From Theobroma cacao (lineage: Eukaryota; Streptophyta; Magnoliopsida; Malvales; Malvaceae), in NCBI RefSeq assembly GCF_000208745.1, contig NC_030851.1, positions 20,138,124-20,202,123 of the forward strand: a stretch of DNA of 64,000 nucleotides, read 5' to 3'. Under the pieces are notes generated by a model. It did not search any database. It was not told where the DNA came from and saw only the letters and a program-made list of their open reading frames with translations. This document shows positions 49,201 to 60,892 of this stretch, in pieces; the first letter of the stretch is position 1, and every line of letters begins with the position of its first letter. The position numbers were made by a program, and so were the translations under genes.

Positions 49201-50045
49201 AAACTCCAATTAACGAAGCTTAACATCAAGTCCAATTACCATAATTCAGCTTGTAAGTTTAATTTCACGTTTTTCCACCTTTTATTCATGCGTCCTAGAC
49301 ATGAAGTATTCCTAGCACCTCGGCACGGTAGCTATTGGAGTTTACTTAATCAACGCTATTCGTATAAGTTTAAGGTTACGACATTAATCATCCTCAACCG
49401 TTTGGTTTTCCTCCAAGCTTATGTCACAATTTTCATAACTATTTATATTCTCTTGTGCTTATCACATATAATAGGCAAAGCAAATATTTTTAAATTCATC
49501 TCATCCTATAACACTTGTCAACAATCAATAAATCCCCCTTAATACTTAGATGTACAAGCTTCAAGTAAATCTCAATGATCATTATTTATTCCAATCAAAT
49601 TATGCCTCTTATTACCATTATCGTATGTTCTCCTTATATTAACCTCAAATACCATCCATAGTCATCAAATTTTCTTCCTTTTGACAATTATGACTCAAAT
49701 TTTAACTTCACCAAATGACTACAATATTTTGGACCTATCAGTCTAGCTTTACTTTCCTCCATTCTTAATCGGAGGGATGCGTCATTACATTAATCTTTCA
49801 TTAGGAGCATTTTGCTTTAAGATCTTTCCAATAATGGCTCGTGTCTTGGGTGGCATCTCAAACCCAGGAAACGATACCACTTATACCCTTTATATGACGA
49901 TAACAAAAGGGTAGGTTAATAAGAATAAGAGTTTATATAGCCTCCTATCTATGACTTGTGCTGCAGTCACAAACCATAAATAAGACTCTACATTAACTCC
50001 AACAACTTCGCTGACTGACACAAGAATTCCTAGGACTCGATTAAA
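46260..50045 (-). other. B2 internal domain, non-coding
   Basis: About 3.8 kb without a retroelement gene. Homologous to the B1 interior at both ends and in the middle. Extra sequence not obvious in B1 lies at about 46930-47990. The plus-strand frames at 48534-48776 and 49288-49542 are antisense to the element and not credible as genes. Confidence 0.65.
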
Positions 50046-50049
50046 CCTA

Positions 50050-50065
50050 GGGCTCTGATACCAAC
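50050..50065 (-). promoter_or_regulatory. B2 primer-binding site (tRNA-Met type)
   Basis: Minus-strand TTGGTATCAGAGCCCTAG, a few bases inside the 5' LTR. Confidence 0.8.
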
Positions 50066-50067
50066 TT

Positions 50068-53000
50068 TGTAACGACCCCTCCTCGGTCGCTACCGACGTT
50101 CGAGATCTTTGGGAGATCCCGTCAAGTCCCGAACAAGCATAAATCAAATTTCTCAATAACTCATTGTACAATTATACTAAACCGTATTATTGTTTGATCC
50201 ATATATATTTATAACATGAATTCAATAATAAGCATAGCCACTAAATTTTGACTTTAAGTCATGACATCACAATTAAATACATTGAGTTCAAAAATCCCAA
50301 ATCTTTGTTTATATCAAAACTAATATTTGTTTACATAGTAAAACTAGAGTATTACAACTCAACCTCTAACAGCGGAGTGACTCGAGATAAAATACTATGA
50401 GATGCCTTTACCTATCTATGGTGGACCGTACGCGCCGATGATTACTCACTAGGCTGATCACTGTTTGTAAAAAGGGAAATAAAAAGGGATGTGAGTCTCA
50501 CAGACTCAGTGATCATCGGCTCCGTGAGTAAGGCGTAGATGGGAAACAAGCAAACAACAGATCAGTTGATATTAAAAATGCAAGATTATAAAAAGTAATT
50601 TATTTCAAACGGATGTTTGTGCCTTATATGAAATACTGAGAATTTCTTACGCATTATAAATACTTCAATTGATAAATTAACCAAGGCAGATAAAAATTTT
50701 CGATCAATAACCTTATTCAAATCAATCATTTGAAATATTGAATTAAAATAATTTTTACATAAAGAAAATTCCGCCGTCAAGATCAATTGACATTTTTCTC
50801 AAATCAAACCAATATATTCGGCAAGCTCCCATGAAATCAAATGTTAATCAAACTCATACGTAAATCACAAATCGCCTTGCACTCGAGGAGTTAAAATTCA
50901 TTTCACCGTAAAAATAAGGGAGTTGTAGAAAAACCATTAAATTCCACTTTCACCATGCAAAGAAATATAAATTTAAAAACCCAGAGATGCCACTCTCGAG
51001 TAGGGAATGAAAATAAACCCGTGGTCTCGCTACCACGTAATAACATCCGGGAGCCTCGCTCCACCGGATCCCACATGCCATGGTAGTCTCACGATGTTGG
51101 CTGACATCGGAGATATCCGGCGATCGCAACCCCGTAAATCGCTGGTGGGCTAGCCACGCATACATACATCACAGCCCGTGGTCCCCACCAAGCCTAACTG
51201 CTCGTCGGTGACCCAAAGGTTCTCTATCTAGAGCTCACTCGTGGACGAGGGTCACACTTAATCGATGTGACATCCGACCTACTCTTAACACCCTCGGTTT
51301 GTAAAATCATTTTTTTTGAAATCGTTTTATGTCCTTAAAAACTTGTCTCAAAATTATTTCCAAAGCTTTCAACATAGGGTATGATAAAATCTATCATTTT
51401 CTCAAAATGAATTTATGCATGAATTTCAAAACAATAATTTGCATAGTGGATAAGCAATATAACCATGGATGTACATTGCACAAATATAAGGCACAGATTT
51501 TAGGGTAAAATAGTGCGAAGGGCTTGTTTCCCCATTTTGAAAACACTTTACATATAATTTATACATATATATATTCAAAACAATTTTTGAAAATAATTTG
51601 CATTCACAATTCCCTAAAATTTCTACCAGCACATGATATCCATAATTTTGCATCTAAAATAAAATATACATACTTTTATACTATTATGAGAATTTTAAAA
51701 TTGACACCCCCTACTCACCTCACAATAGCGGGATGTTACGTCACTATTAATTCAAAAATGTATCTACTTATTCCTTCTTACCGGTCGCTCGTTATTTCCT
51801 CCGACCTGCCACCACAATGTACCACCTTTACTCATTTCTCTTAAATATTGAAACCCACTATATATATATTATTTTATTTTTACTTTATTTTATTATATAT
51901 TTTTTTCCTTTTATGCCCCCATTACCTTTCTTTCACCCGATCTCTTTCTCACCCTTTTTGTTACAGCCTTCATCCTTCCTCCTTCCTCTTTCACTCCCAA
52001 CGCCGGCAGCAAGCTCTCAACTTTCACTCTCACCTCGGTCACCATAACAGCCCAGCTTCCTCTCTTTTCCTTCCCAAAAATCCAACAGCACAAGGTTTCT
52101 CTTCCCTCTCAAAAATCAGCTCCTTTCCTTTTTTTATTTAGCTCCATAAATGGCTTCCTCTCTGCTCTGTTTCTCCCCTCAAGACCGGTTGCAACCACCC
52201 AAGCAATTCTCCCTTCAACCCGTGACACTTCCTCCTTTCTCCCTCACATTTCGGTTCTTTCTTCCTTTCTCTTTTTCTCCCTAAATGGCTAAGGATAAAA
52301 TGAAAGAGACAAAGAAAAGTTGTATTTGATATGGCTTCATGGTGGGGCCGCCAATGACAAGTTTCTTGTCAATGTTCCCCCACTCCATTTTCCTATCTTT
52401 TTCTTTCTTTGTCTCTAAAATCCGGCTACTACTCCTTTAAATGGTTTTGACTTTTCTTTGCCTTTCTCTCTTTCATCTCTTCTATATCACTTGACCGGCC
52501 CCTCTCTTTTTTTTTTTGTTCTCTCTTCCTTGTGTTCTTAAGTCGGCCACTACCATCATTTAACTTAAAAAAAATTACATTTTGGCCTCCTTATCCCACA
52601 CATGGGCGGCTGCCCATGTGATCTTTTATAATAATAATTTTTTTTATTATTGTTGTTAGCATTTATTTTATTTCCTTTAATTATTAAAATTTACATGTAA
52701 GTCCTCAATTTCATTTTATTTACTACACAACCTTTCAACTTTCGTATTTTAAAATTTGATCTTTTCGATGCATTTAAAAATTTTAATTTTCATCTATCTC
52801 TCTTCCTTTACACGTGTACAATCAGAATATCGAAATTGCGCTTCAACGCGGTGTCACCATAATATTTTAAATATTTACTTACCTGCGCTAACTCGATTTA
52901 ATAAAATCACGCAAGCACAATTATCATCGTTTTTCTTCGAAATCCTTTCTTATTTCTTCTCCCCCACTTAGATCAATCATATTATCCTTTTTCATAACTA

Positions 53001-53178
53001 ATTCAAATAATAGATAAAATATTAATATTTTAATATTATTTTATTCATAAAATAATATTTTATTTTAAAATATTTTTTTCACTCATGACCGCTTTTTGAC
53101 CCTTAATTTACATCAAGTGACTCTTTGTTTAATCGATAGAGTCTTATTGATGGTTAAACGAGAGTACGAGGTGTTACA
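50068..53178 (-). repeat. B2 5' LTR
   Basis: TGTAACGACC to 'GAGGTGTTACA'. In a by-eye comparison with the partner, 12 of the 15 differences in the first 205 bases fall in the first 80. An internal copy of the polypurine motif lies near 52960-52975. Confidence 0.85.
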
Positions 53179-53183
53179 AAATC

Positions 53184-53340
53184 TTCCAACCAAAACCCTC
53201 TCTAAGTCTCGAACACTTCTTCCCTGGATTCTTCACCCCAAAAATCATCACCTTTGTCATCTCCCAAACCCGTCAATGTTCACTTCGGCACTGATAAATC
53301 CACCCCCTCTAACTCTTCTTGAGTCACCCCTTCCATAAGA
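53184..53340 (+). pseudogene. Sirevirus env-like ORF, C-terminal remnant
   Basis: Ser/Pro-rich residue stretch ('SLDSSPQKSSPLSSPKPVNV') following the B2 insertion and ending near 53330. It is probably the tail of the ORF begun at 41353. It has no recognisable domain. Confidence 0.45.
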
Positions 53341-53879
53341 ACACCCCTATTTTGCTGATGACAAATAAGGGGAGAAAGTAAAAGTAATAATACAGTGATT
53401 TAAGAATCTGATTCTAATGATTCTTAGTTGTTTATGACATTCTATTATTATTAACTGCTAATGGTTAGTACTTGAATGTTGATAACCTTTTGTTATGCTA
53501 TTTTGTTATTTTTTCTAGCTTATTGAAGACATTTGGGTTTAGAATGGATATGGTCTATTTATGATGATATGTTGATGACATTTGGTTACAATGTTGATGA
53601 TATCTTGTCACTTATTACTGACAGCTATGCAAGTTTGTATGTTAACTCATGAATATGTTTTGTTAAATGTCTCATAAGTACTGAATTAATGCTTGCTATT
53701 TACATTGAGAAATAGATAGAAATTAGCTGGCCTGCTGAGTTGGAAAACAAAATAACTTGAAAATATCATGCATACATTAATGGAGAGCATACACTCAAGG
53801 GGAGCAATTCCTCATCATGTGTAGTCAAAAGGAATGAATATACATTGTGCTATTAATCAAGGGATGTTTTGTCATCATC
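53341..53879 (+). other. Sirevirus 3' untranslated region
   Basis: Non-coding stretch between env-like ORF and polypurine tract. It includes 'AAATAAGGGGAGAAAG' (about 53363), a possible upstream extra polypurine tract. Confidence 0.45.
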
Positions 53880-53894
53880 AAAAAAGGGGGAGAT
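53880..53894 (+). promoter_or_regulatory. Sirevirus polypurine tract
   Basis: AAAAAAGGGGGAGAT lies directly against the 3' LTR (TGTTGG). The 'CATCATCAAAAAAGGGGG' context before the LTR is characteristic of Sireviruses. Confidence 0.85.
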
Positions 53895-55007
53895 TGTTGG
53901 CTCCATAAGTTTTTAATAATAGCAAAACATTCCGTTTCATTAATGTCTAACTATACTACTTGAGTGTGCAGGATAAAAAATGTATGTCAATGATAAATTA
54001 ATTACTTGAAAGCAAATATCAAAACTCATCAGAATAAGGAGTTATAAATGAGCTACAAACAGAAACCTCTTAGTCAGATAACCAAAGGAGTTAGCTAAAA
54101 TCCAAAAGTGAAGTTGGCTGCTCCAAAGACAGTAAGCTTTTAATCGATTGAAGTCTTACTTAACCGATTAACAGAGTAAAGTAGATTGCGAGACAAAAAA
54201 GACTTAATCGACTAAGAAGCATGGTTAGCCAGCTAAAAAGCTCACTGTTAAAGAATTTGAACTTAAATGTTTGAAGACAAACTAATGGTTAGAAAGGATT
54301 CTAAACTATTTATAATGATCTAAAGCTATCAACATCCATCATAGTTGATTTTAAGTATTAAAGACATCTCTAATGGCTGAAAAGATCATGAGATGCTTAA
54401 AATAACAAAAAGAGCCCAAAAATAGAAAAAAATTCTCTCAATTTTTCTTGTGTTTCACTCCAATCTTTGTAATAGAGTTTAGCACCTCATCTTGTACCAT
54501 TCAGATCAGGTTAGTGATCATAGGTATTTCTTCATATCTGTATTCCTTGATTACTCAAAGTGTGTGAGGCACTCTAAGGGGATTAATCAAGCTGAAGTTA
54601 GCTTGGTTATTGTTATATGTTCTAACTTAGCCTTAGAAAAGTTAATTTTGGGTTTTGATTGAGCTTGGGAAAAACCATTATTAAAGGTTGTGGCTGAGCT
54701 TGTGAAAAGTCATTGTAAAAGCTTGGTGGATGCTTAAGAAATCCACTGATTCTAGTGAATTGATTTGAAAATCGTTTATTAAAAGATCAAGGTAGTGGAT
54801 GTAGGTCAAAGAGACCGAACCACCATAAATCTTTGTGCATTATCTGCCCTTTTTATTTTGTTTTTTCATTTTCCTCTAAATCATTCTTCTATCTAGTCTT
54901 CAAATCTTTATTATCTACCTTTAACAAGCTCTAAATTAGAAGTTAAGATTAGTGATATTTAGAAAGTGCTATTCACTCTCCCTCTAGCACACATCTAGGG
55001 ACCAACA
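53895..55007 (+). repeat. Sirevirus 3' LTR
   Basis: TGTTGG..CCAACA, 1113 bp, aligning end to end with 21272-22387. Confidence 0.88.
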
Positions 55008-55440
55008 CGTTCAGATTTGGATCTTCATGAATTTCCCTTTCATTTTCATTCCCAACATTGGATTGAAAATCCAAACTTAAAGCATCCATAAACATTTTAG
55101 CATATGGATTTTCTACTCTATCACCTCACACTACTTCTTCGACATGATCATGAACAAAATGTCCTGATGATTATCCGACATGGAATGATTCACCATGTGA
55201 TTCCCATATTGTGTATGCATCGGTAAAACCTTTACAAAATAGATGCTCTCAAATCTTATCTGCAGTTAAGAACTTGCTATTCATGCACCAAGAGAAAAGA
55301 CATCTAATCTTATTCCCACTTACATATCTAGGTTGATAAAAGGCAAATGAAATAAATTCTTCAACGCCATTCACAAATTTTGTCCTAAAAAATCCACTTA
55401 AACCCTGTTTGAAATACATCCAACTCAAATCTCATTCCAT
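55008..55440 (-). pseudogene. CACTA TNP2-like transposase, N-terminal fragment
   Basis: Minus strand from a Met at 55440. It reads as the transposase-associated domain that opens TNP2-type proteins: 'SWMYFKQGLSGFFR', 'FVNGVEEFISFAF', 'KIRCLFSWCMNSKFLTADKI' and 'EHLFCKGFTDAYTIWESHGE'. Its Cys/His pairs fit the family. In-frame stops occur right after the start (about 55434), at about 55253, 55173 and 55125. The gene continues in frame at 21271 when the Sirevirus and one TSD copy are removed. The 5' terminus of the CACTA element to the right was not found. Confidence 0.75.
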
Positions 55441-55499
55441 TCTGAAAAATGTAACAAACATATGATGTTGGTCGTTATGAGATAATAAAAAAATAATTA

Positions 55500-56065
55500 T
55501 TAATTAATTACTAGAATTATTAATCTATTCAAAAGAATTTAGTCACATTCATTATATATATATACATATATAATTTTTGTTATTATAAATTAATAAAAAC
55601 TACATATACTATATATATATTATATATATAGTTTGCATATAATTTTTATTTTTGTAAATCAATAAAAATTACATATACTATATATATTATATATATAGTT
55701 TGCATATAATTTTTGTTTTTGTAAATCAATAAAAATAATGGATATATGTTTCATCAAATTTACCATTAATTATATGTATTATATATATATTACTTTTGTT
55801 ATTGTAAATCAATAAATTTATGTAATAAAATTCTTTATATACTTTTCCTTATTGTCCATCATTATATATTATATATATAGCTTTCATATAATTTTTGTTT
55901 TTGTAAATCAATAAAAATAATGAATATATATTTCATCAAAATTATCATTAATTATATGTTTTATAATACATATATTACTTTTGTTATTGTAAATCAACAA
56001 AATTATGTATACAATTTTCCTTATAGTACATCATTATAAATTTAGTATATTATTTATATAATTTT
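55500..56065. repeat. AT-rich tandem repeat tract
   Basis: Diverged units of about 75-85 bp recur, built on 'ATAATTTTTGTTTTTGTAAATCAATAAAAA' split by TA-rich runs and by 'TTTCATCAAATTTACCATTAATTATATG'-type spacers. At least five copies of 'TTGTAAATCAATAAA' or close variants are present. There is no gene. Confidence 0.6.
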
Positions 56066-56179
56066 TGTCTTTCACTAAGAACAGTTAAGGTGGATTCCAT
56101 CTTTATGTGTTGAGCTTTGTTTTAGGATCACTTAAGGTTGTTAGACCTACAAAATTGAGCCTTTGCTCTAAAACCAATT
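56066..56179 (-). other. Sirevirus-type leader with degenerate primer site
   Basis: Next to the LTR at 56180, the minus strand reads ATTGGTTTTAGAGCAAAGG, which fits a decayed tRNA-Met primer site (TTGGTATCAGAGC). The LTR to its right is then the 5' LTR of a minus-strand copia element whose interior is lost. Confidence 0.45.
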
Positions 56180-57422
56180 GTTAGATTAATAAGCTCAATA
56201 TGAATAGATCCAAGAGGGGGTGAATTGGATTCTTTTGAGATTTTGAAGAACCTTTTTCAATTTTCAGAAGGTAAAATCCCAATTTTTAATTCAAATGCTC
56301 AATTTGAAGATAAACAAAATAGTTGACCCCTTAATCAATGAGAGAATTTTAAATTTCAAGTAAAAGTAAGAGTGGAAAAATCAACATAAGTGTTAAGGTT
56401 CAACCTCCTTACCTACGTCTTTTCCCTTAGATTCATTAAGAAGTTTAAAATTCACTATTAGATCAAATTTCAATACAATGCCTTTTGTGGATCAAGCATA
56501 ACCTTTCAATACAATACCTTTTTATGGTTAAAGCACAACTACTATACCTTTTCTATTGGTTAAGGTATAACCACTTAAGCAATTACAATGAGAGGAATAT
56601 AAGTGCAATTAATATGCCTTTTAAGGGCTGAATAGAGAATTTGGTACAATGTTCAATGAATAGATGAGAGCTAAATAAATGTTGAACTAGAAGACTTTAA
56701 GAATTCAAGAATAGTACAATGGGTTTTGAATAAGTTTTGGCTAAGTCTTCTCTTTTGAGCTATGTTTTGAAGTCTTCTATCCTTCATAAATGCTAAAGAA
56801 GCTTGTATTTGTAGTTGTTGAAGCTTCAAAGGTAGTTGGGAGTGCATTTAATGAGAAAGTAGCAGTTTTTCTATTCATTTAAGGCTCCAACAATCATATT
56901 GTATCGATACATTCATTTTTTTTTTTGAATTCCCTCGAGATCTATTGATACATTTGTGTATGTATTGATAGATTTAAGCATTTCAAAAAAAAAATGTATT
57001 GATAGATTTAAACTTGTCTGTAAGAGTTTTGACATTTTTCTTAAAATGTATTAATGCATTTTTTCATGTATCAATACTTTTGAGGCAGTAGGCATTCTGC
57101 TGCATTTCTATCGATACATTTGTCAATGTATCGATAAATTGAGTTTGACTTTTTAGTTTTTGACTTTTTTCAAGAACACGCATCGATAGATTTTGAAATC
57201 TATCGATACATGTCCAAATGTATCGAAACATGAAGAACATGTATCGATAGATTTGGACCAGAATGTGTTTTTCAAGGCCTTTTTTATTGTTTTTCTTTTT
57301 CAAACTCATTTAACATTGTTTGGAAAATTGAAAACTTGATATTCCAAAACTTGGGTGAATTTTGGTCATTTCTTTTTGTCATTTCAAAACATAAAATTGA
57401 TTTGCATATTATTGAGCTAACA
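56180..57422 (-). repeat. Copia (Sirevirus-like) LTR D1
   Basis: TGTTAG at 56180 and CTAACA at 57417-57422 give perfect matching ends, 1243 bp. The minus-strand start (TGTTAGCTCAATAATATGC) is like other Sirevirus LTR starts, and the other end holds 'CCAATTCACCCCCTCTTGG'. It contains the ATCGATACAT palindrome cluster at 56900-57260. The minus-strand frame at 57064-57309 is a by-product of these repeats. Confidence 0.6.
56900..57260. repeat. Palindrome cluster (TGTATCGATACA type)
   Basis: Many copies of GTATCGATACAT, TATCGATAGATTT and inverses, for example at 56905, 57105, 57125, 57180 and 57240. Confidence 0.7.
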
Positions 57423-58605
57423 AAAGGTATGAAATTTGAGAGAAAATGGGTGGGAGAACAAAGAGATAGGAGAGAAATGAGAAATGTTTGGATTTTAGGG
57501 CTTTTAGGCTCATTTTAACTGACTGGGCATTCTAGGATCAACTATGGAGGGTCTATAGTCAATCCTAGACTATAAGGTTTTACGTTTCATCCATTTCCCC
57601 TTCATAGGATCGACTATAAAAGGTTTACACTCGATCCTAGACTAAAATGCTTACTTTTTACTCATTTTTCCTTCACAAGATTAACCATTGAGGGCCCATA
57701 GTCGATCTTGGACCAGAATGTTTATATTTTTTCCATTTTCCCTTCATAGGATTGACTATAAAGGACCTATAGTCGATCCTAGACCAGAATGCATGACTTC
57801 TCTTACTTTTTACTTCACAAGATAGACCCTTTATGGACTGGGGTTGACTTCTTAGGTCTTGATTTACAAAAGTTATTCCTTTTAAGGCCTAATCCCATTC
57901 TAAATCCCTTCCACAACCTCCAAAACTCTTAATTGTGAATTCATAGGGATGAAATTAAGGTTTTCAAGTAAACAAAAGCATTTCCTAAGCTCACCAAGTT
58001 AATTGTCTAATCCATTCAAGTAATGGAAACTATGGGTTTCACAACTCATCAGCTTTCTTTAGAGGCACAACCTTTGTAATCCACTATTGTATTTGGTTAT
58101 ATGTCTAAGAAAAAGGTAGCGCTGAAGGTTATATCTCTTTAAAAAGGTAGTATCTTAGTTATACTTCCGAGCAAAAGGTAGAGGAGTTGTGCTTTAACTT
58201 TAAAAAGGCAAAGACTTTGTGAAAAGTCATGCTTTAACCTTGAAAAGGCAGTGATGTTGTTAGGTTGTGCTTGCTCCTCTTGAAAAGGCAATGACGTTGT
58301 GAGGTTGTGCTTGATCCTCTTGAAAAGGCAGTGTTTGAGTAAACGTTATGCCTGCTCCTTGAAAGGTAGTTTATAATGGATTCAAACTCATTGTAATATC
58401 AAAGGAGAAAACATAGACATTGAAGGTCGAACCCCAATAAAAATCGTGGCTTTGTACTTTTTATTTTTCTACATTTTCATACTTTGTTATGCTCTGTTTT
58501 TTATTCTACTGCACTTAAGTTTCATTATCTCTTTGATTTGTGAAAAAAAGGGGGATTTTTTCTTGGTAACCAATTCAACCTTCTCTTAGTTAATATACTT
58601 TAAGC
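57423..58605 (+). repeat. Copia-type LTR D2, 5'-truncated, opposite to D1
   Basis: The right part (about 58050-58605) is an inverted, diverged match to 56185-56640 of D1: 'GGTTGTGCTTGATCCTC' against 'GGATCAAGCATAACC', 'GAAAAGGCAGTG' against 'AATGCCTTTT', and 'ACCAATTCAACC' against 'GGTGAATTGG'. It is therefore read as an LTR on the plus strand. The left part is less certain. It holds repeats of 'AGGATCGACTAT' and 'TAGTCGATCCTAGAC' at 57530-57840. Confidence 0.45.
57530..57840. repeat. Tandem and inverted repeat of GGATCGACTAT
   Basis: About four units of 70-85 bp each contain 'GGATCGACTATAAAAGG'-like and 'TAGTCGATCCTAGACCAGAATG'-like words, which are partly complementary to each other. Confidence 0.6.
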
Positions 58606-59510
58606 TTATCTCAACTAACATATATTTTTAAACTATTCAAAGTTTATAATTAAAATTTTAATTTAATTTTTAAATTAAAAATATTAATTTTTTATAAAAT
58701 TTTAATTTGATTTTTAAATTTAAAATATTAAATTTTTTATAATGTATAATTTTAATTTTAATTTAATTTTTAAATTTAAAATATTAATTTTATAATTTAT
58801 ATTAACATTTTAATTTAATTTTTTAAATTTAAAATATTAATTTTTTATAATTTATAATTTATAATTAAAAACTAAAACTTTTTATTTTAGATTCATTTTA
58901 GTTTTTTCTTCTTGTTTCTTTTCTTTCTTCTTGTCAACCGACTATCGAAGATGTGGTTGACATAAGCGAGCATTGATTTGGTGTTTCTTGTAGTTGGATT
59001 TAGCCGTGGAATGCTAAATTCAACCACAAGAGTCTAGTTAGTAAGTAGTAGATCCGCACACTTCCTATAGTTGGATTAATCAAAGAACGACAGATCTAGC
59101 GCTTTCATTACATGATACGGTGAAGGACACTGCCATCGGCACTTCTGTGGTCAGATTTGGTCAAATTAAACACTAGTGCTGCCACCGTTACCACCATCGC
59201 CTTCCAATAGTGGAGGAAATATCATGAGAATAAGAAAAAGGCGGATAGGTAGAACGAGAAAAAATTTGTGAAAAATGAATAAATTGCATCTTGTATAAGG
59301 TAATAATTTTAAAAAGTGATGAAAGGTATTTTTGTTTATTAACATTTTTAGCCTATTCCTTCCCTCTCAGAATAACCATTATCAAGGGGAAAGATGGTAA
59401 TGCCTATTTCGATTTCTCTTCGATTAACCATTCCAAGAAATGACAATTCTATTAAGCAAACATGTTATTAAGAAATGATTAGCCATTTCTCCAATCAAAC
59501 ATGTTATACG
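58606..59510. other. Unassigned intergenic sequence with AT-rich tandem repeat
   Basis: 58640-58880 holds about four units of roughly 65 bp built on 'TTTAATTTAATTTTTAAATT' and 'AAAATATTAATTTTTTATAA'. 58900-59510 is of higher complexity but without a credible gene or an element I recognise. Confidence 0.5.
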
Positions 59511-60892
59511 TGTTGGGATTTGACCTCATGCTCAAATATGAAAATAATTAATAAATTAAAAATATAACGGAACGGGATAATAAACTAGCATTTAATCAAA
59601 GAAACAGCCAAATCCTACAAGATCAATGTTTGTGTTTTTCATATAATTTTTAATTTAATTATGAACATTCATAAGTTTAAGAGTTACATACCTTACTCTA
59701 AATATCATAATCAAGTTTCAATTAAATCAAAATCTTTGCTTCTTCACCTTTAGGATTTGTCAAATCTTCAGCTACCCAAGTGTTTGGTCTTTAATAGTAA
59801 TCCACACAGTGACCGAATAAAACTTTCTCAAAGGTAGGATTTTTTACTTGTGCTAGCAAGTTTTGTTTCTAAAACAAAAAGATAAAAAATTCTTGCCAAA
59901 TCTTATTTTTGTCAGACAAAGAAAACTATTTTTTTCTTATTTTATCAAATGACTGAGAAGTGACTAAAGGCTTAGAATTTTAGTTTGCTAATATAACATA
60001 TTTATATAGAAAAACTAAGTTATAACCTTAAATACAATAATTGTACTTTAATTCAATTAAGTCTTTGTGAACTTAATTAATTTTTCACTTCATTTTGGTC
60101 TATTCCAATTAAGTCCAACTTAATTGATTATTCTTATTTAATCTCAATCATGCCATTTAATGTGTGTGACCCATTACATTTCTAACATATTGGCAATAAA
60201 TATAAATCCTAATCAAATATCAATTTGATAATTGATTTATATTTATAGATCATGAGCGGCATCTAGCAATACATCATGGCCACCCAAATGATAGAGAGTC
60301 AATTAAAGAATTTGACAAAGCCCTTTAATGATAAGCCTCTTAGTAAAATACGGTCCTTTCATCAAATATCCCGAATATGTCATAAAGCATGGCTTAGTGT
60401 CTACTTATAACATTCCGTATTAGTTCTCATAATTCATGACTAACCTTATGAATTTAGGAAACTAACTTTTCTCAAATTCATCATGCTTTGATCAAAGACT
60501 TTATACAAGTTAATCAAAAATTGAGAACAAGTGAGATACATCCCTTTATATCACTTAGGGTGATGAATCCTCTTTTGACCACTCATTTACCTTTGCATGC
60601 TTCATGGCATACCCAAAACACCCGATTTAGGCATCTGATTGCCTCCAGACCTGTAAAGATGAAATCAAAGTATGTCATTTCCATACAAGATGACATGGTG
60701 TCTCAAGTCTGAGGACTAGTTACATAGCTATCACATGATAACATATTTCATAGACACTTGAGTGAAATACCAAATGGAGTTCTTATAGCGGGTCATGTTT
60801 AGTGAACTTGTTCTTTAACAAGCACTTACATGTTATCCTCAAGTATCTCATGTACTTCAATCTATGAGATTGATTGCTTACTTCTCAAATAA

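Larger units (their letters stand above)
43122..53178 (-). mobile_element. Long-LTR, gene-less retrotransposon B2
   Basis: A complete 10.06-kb element with perfect TSD aaatc (43117-43121, 53179-53183). LTRs 43122-46245 and 50068-53178, about 3.1 kb. The minus orientation follows from the primer-binding site at 50050-50065 and the polypurine tract at 46246. The interior (3.8 kb) lacks gag and pol. It is related to B1 in LTR ends, interior and layout, but its LTRs are shorter and its interior longer. Confidence 0.87.
21272..55007 (+). mobile_element. Sirevirus-like Ty1/copia retrotransposon, twice interrupted
   Basis: LTRs are at 21272-22387 and 53895-55007. About 14 differences occur in the first 200 aligned bases. 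The TSD is cattc (21267-21271) against cgttc (55008-55012). The order is LTR, primer site, gag, protease, integrase, reverse transcriptase, RNase H, env-like ORF, polypurine tract, LTR, which is the copia order with a Sirevirus-type extra ORF. Net length without the inserts C2 (25551-39434) and B2 (43122-53183) is 9790 bp, normal for Sireviruses. All genes carry stops. It lies in the CACTA transposase gene. Confidence 0.85.

Noticed and set aside
57064..57309. 81-residue frame with repeated IDR/IDT words
   Set aside because: Produced by the ATCGATACAT palindrome cluster inside LTR D1.
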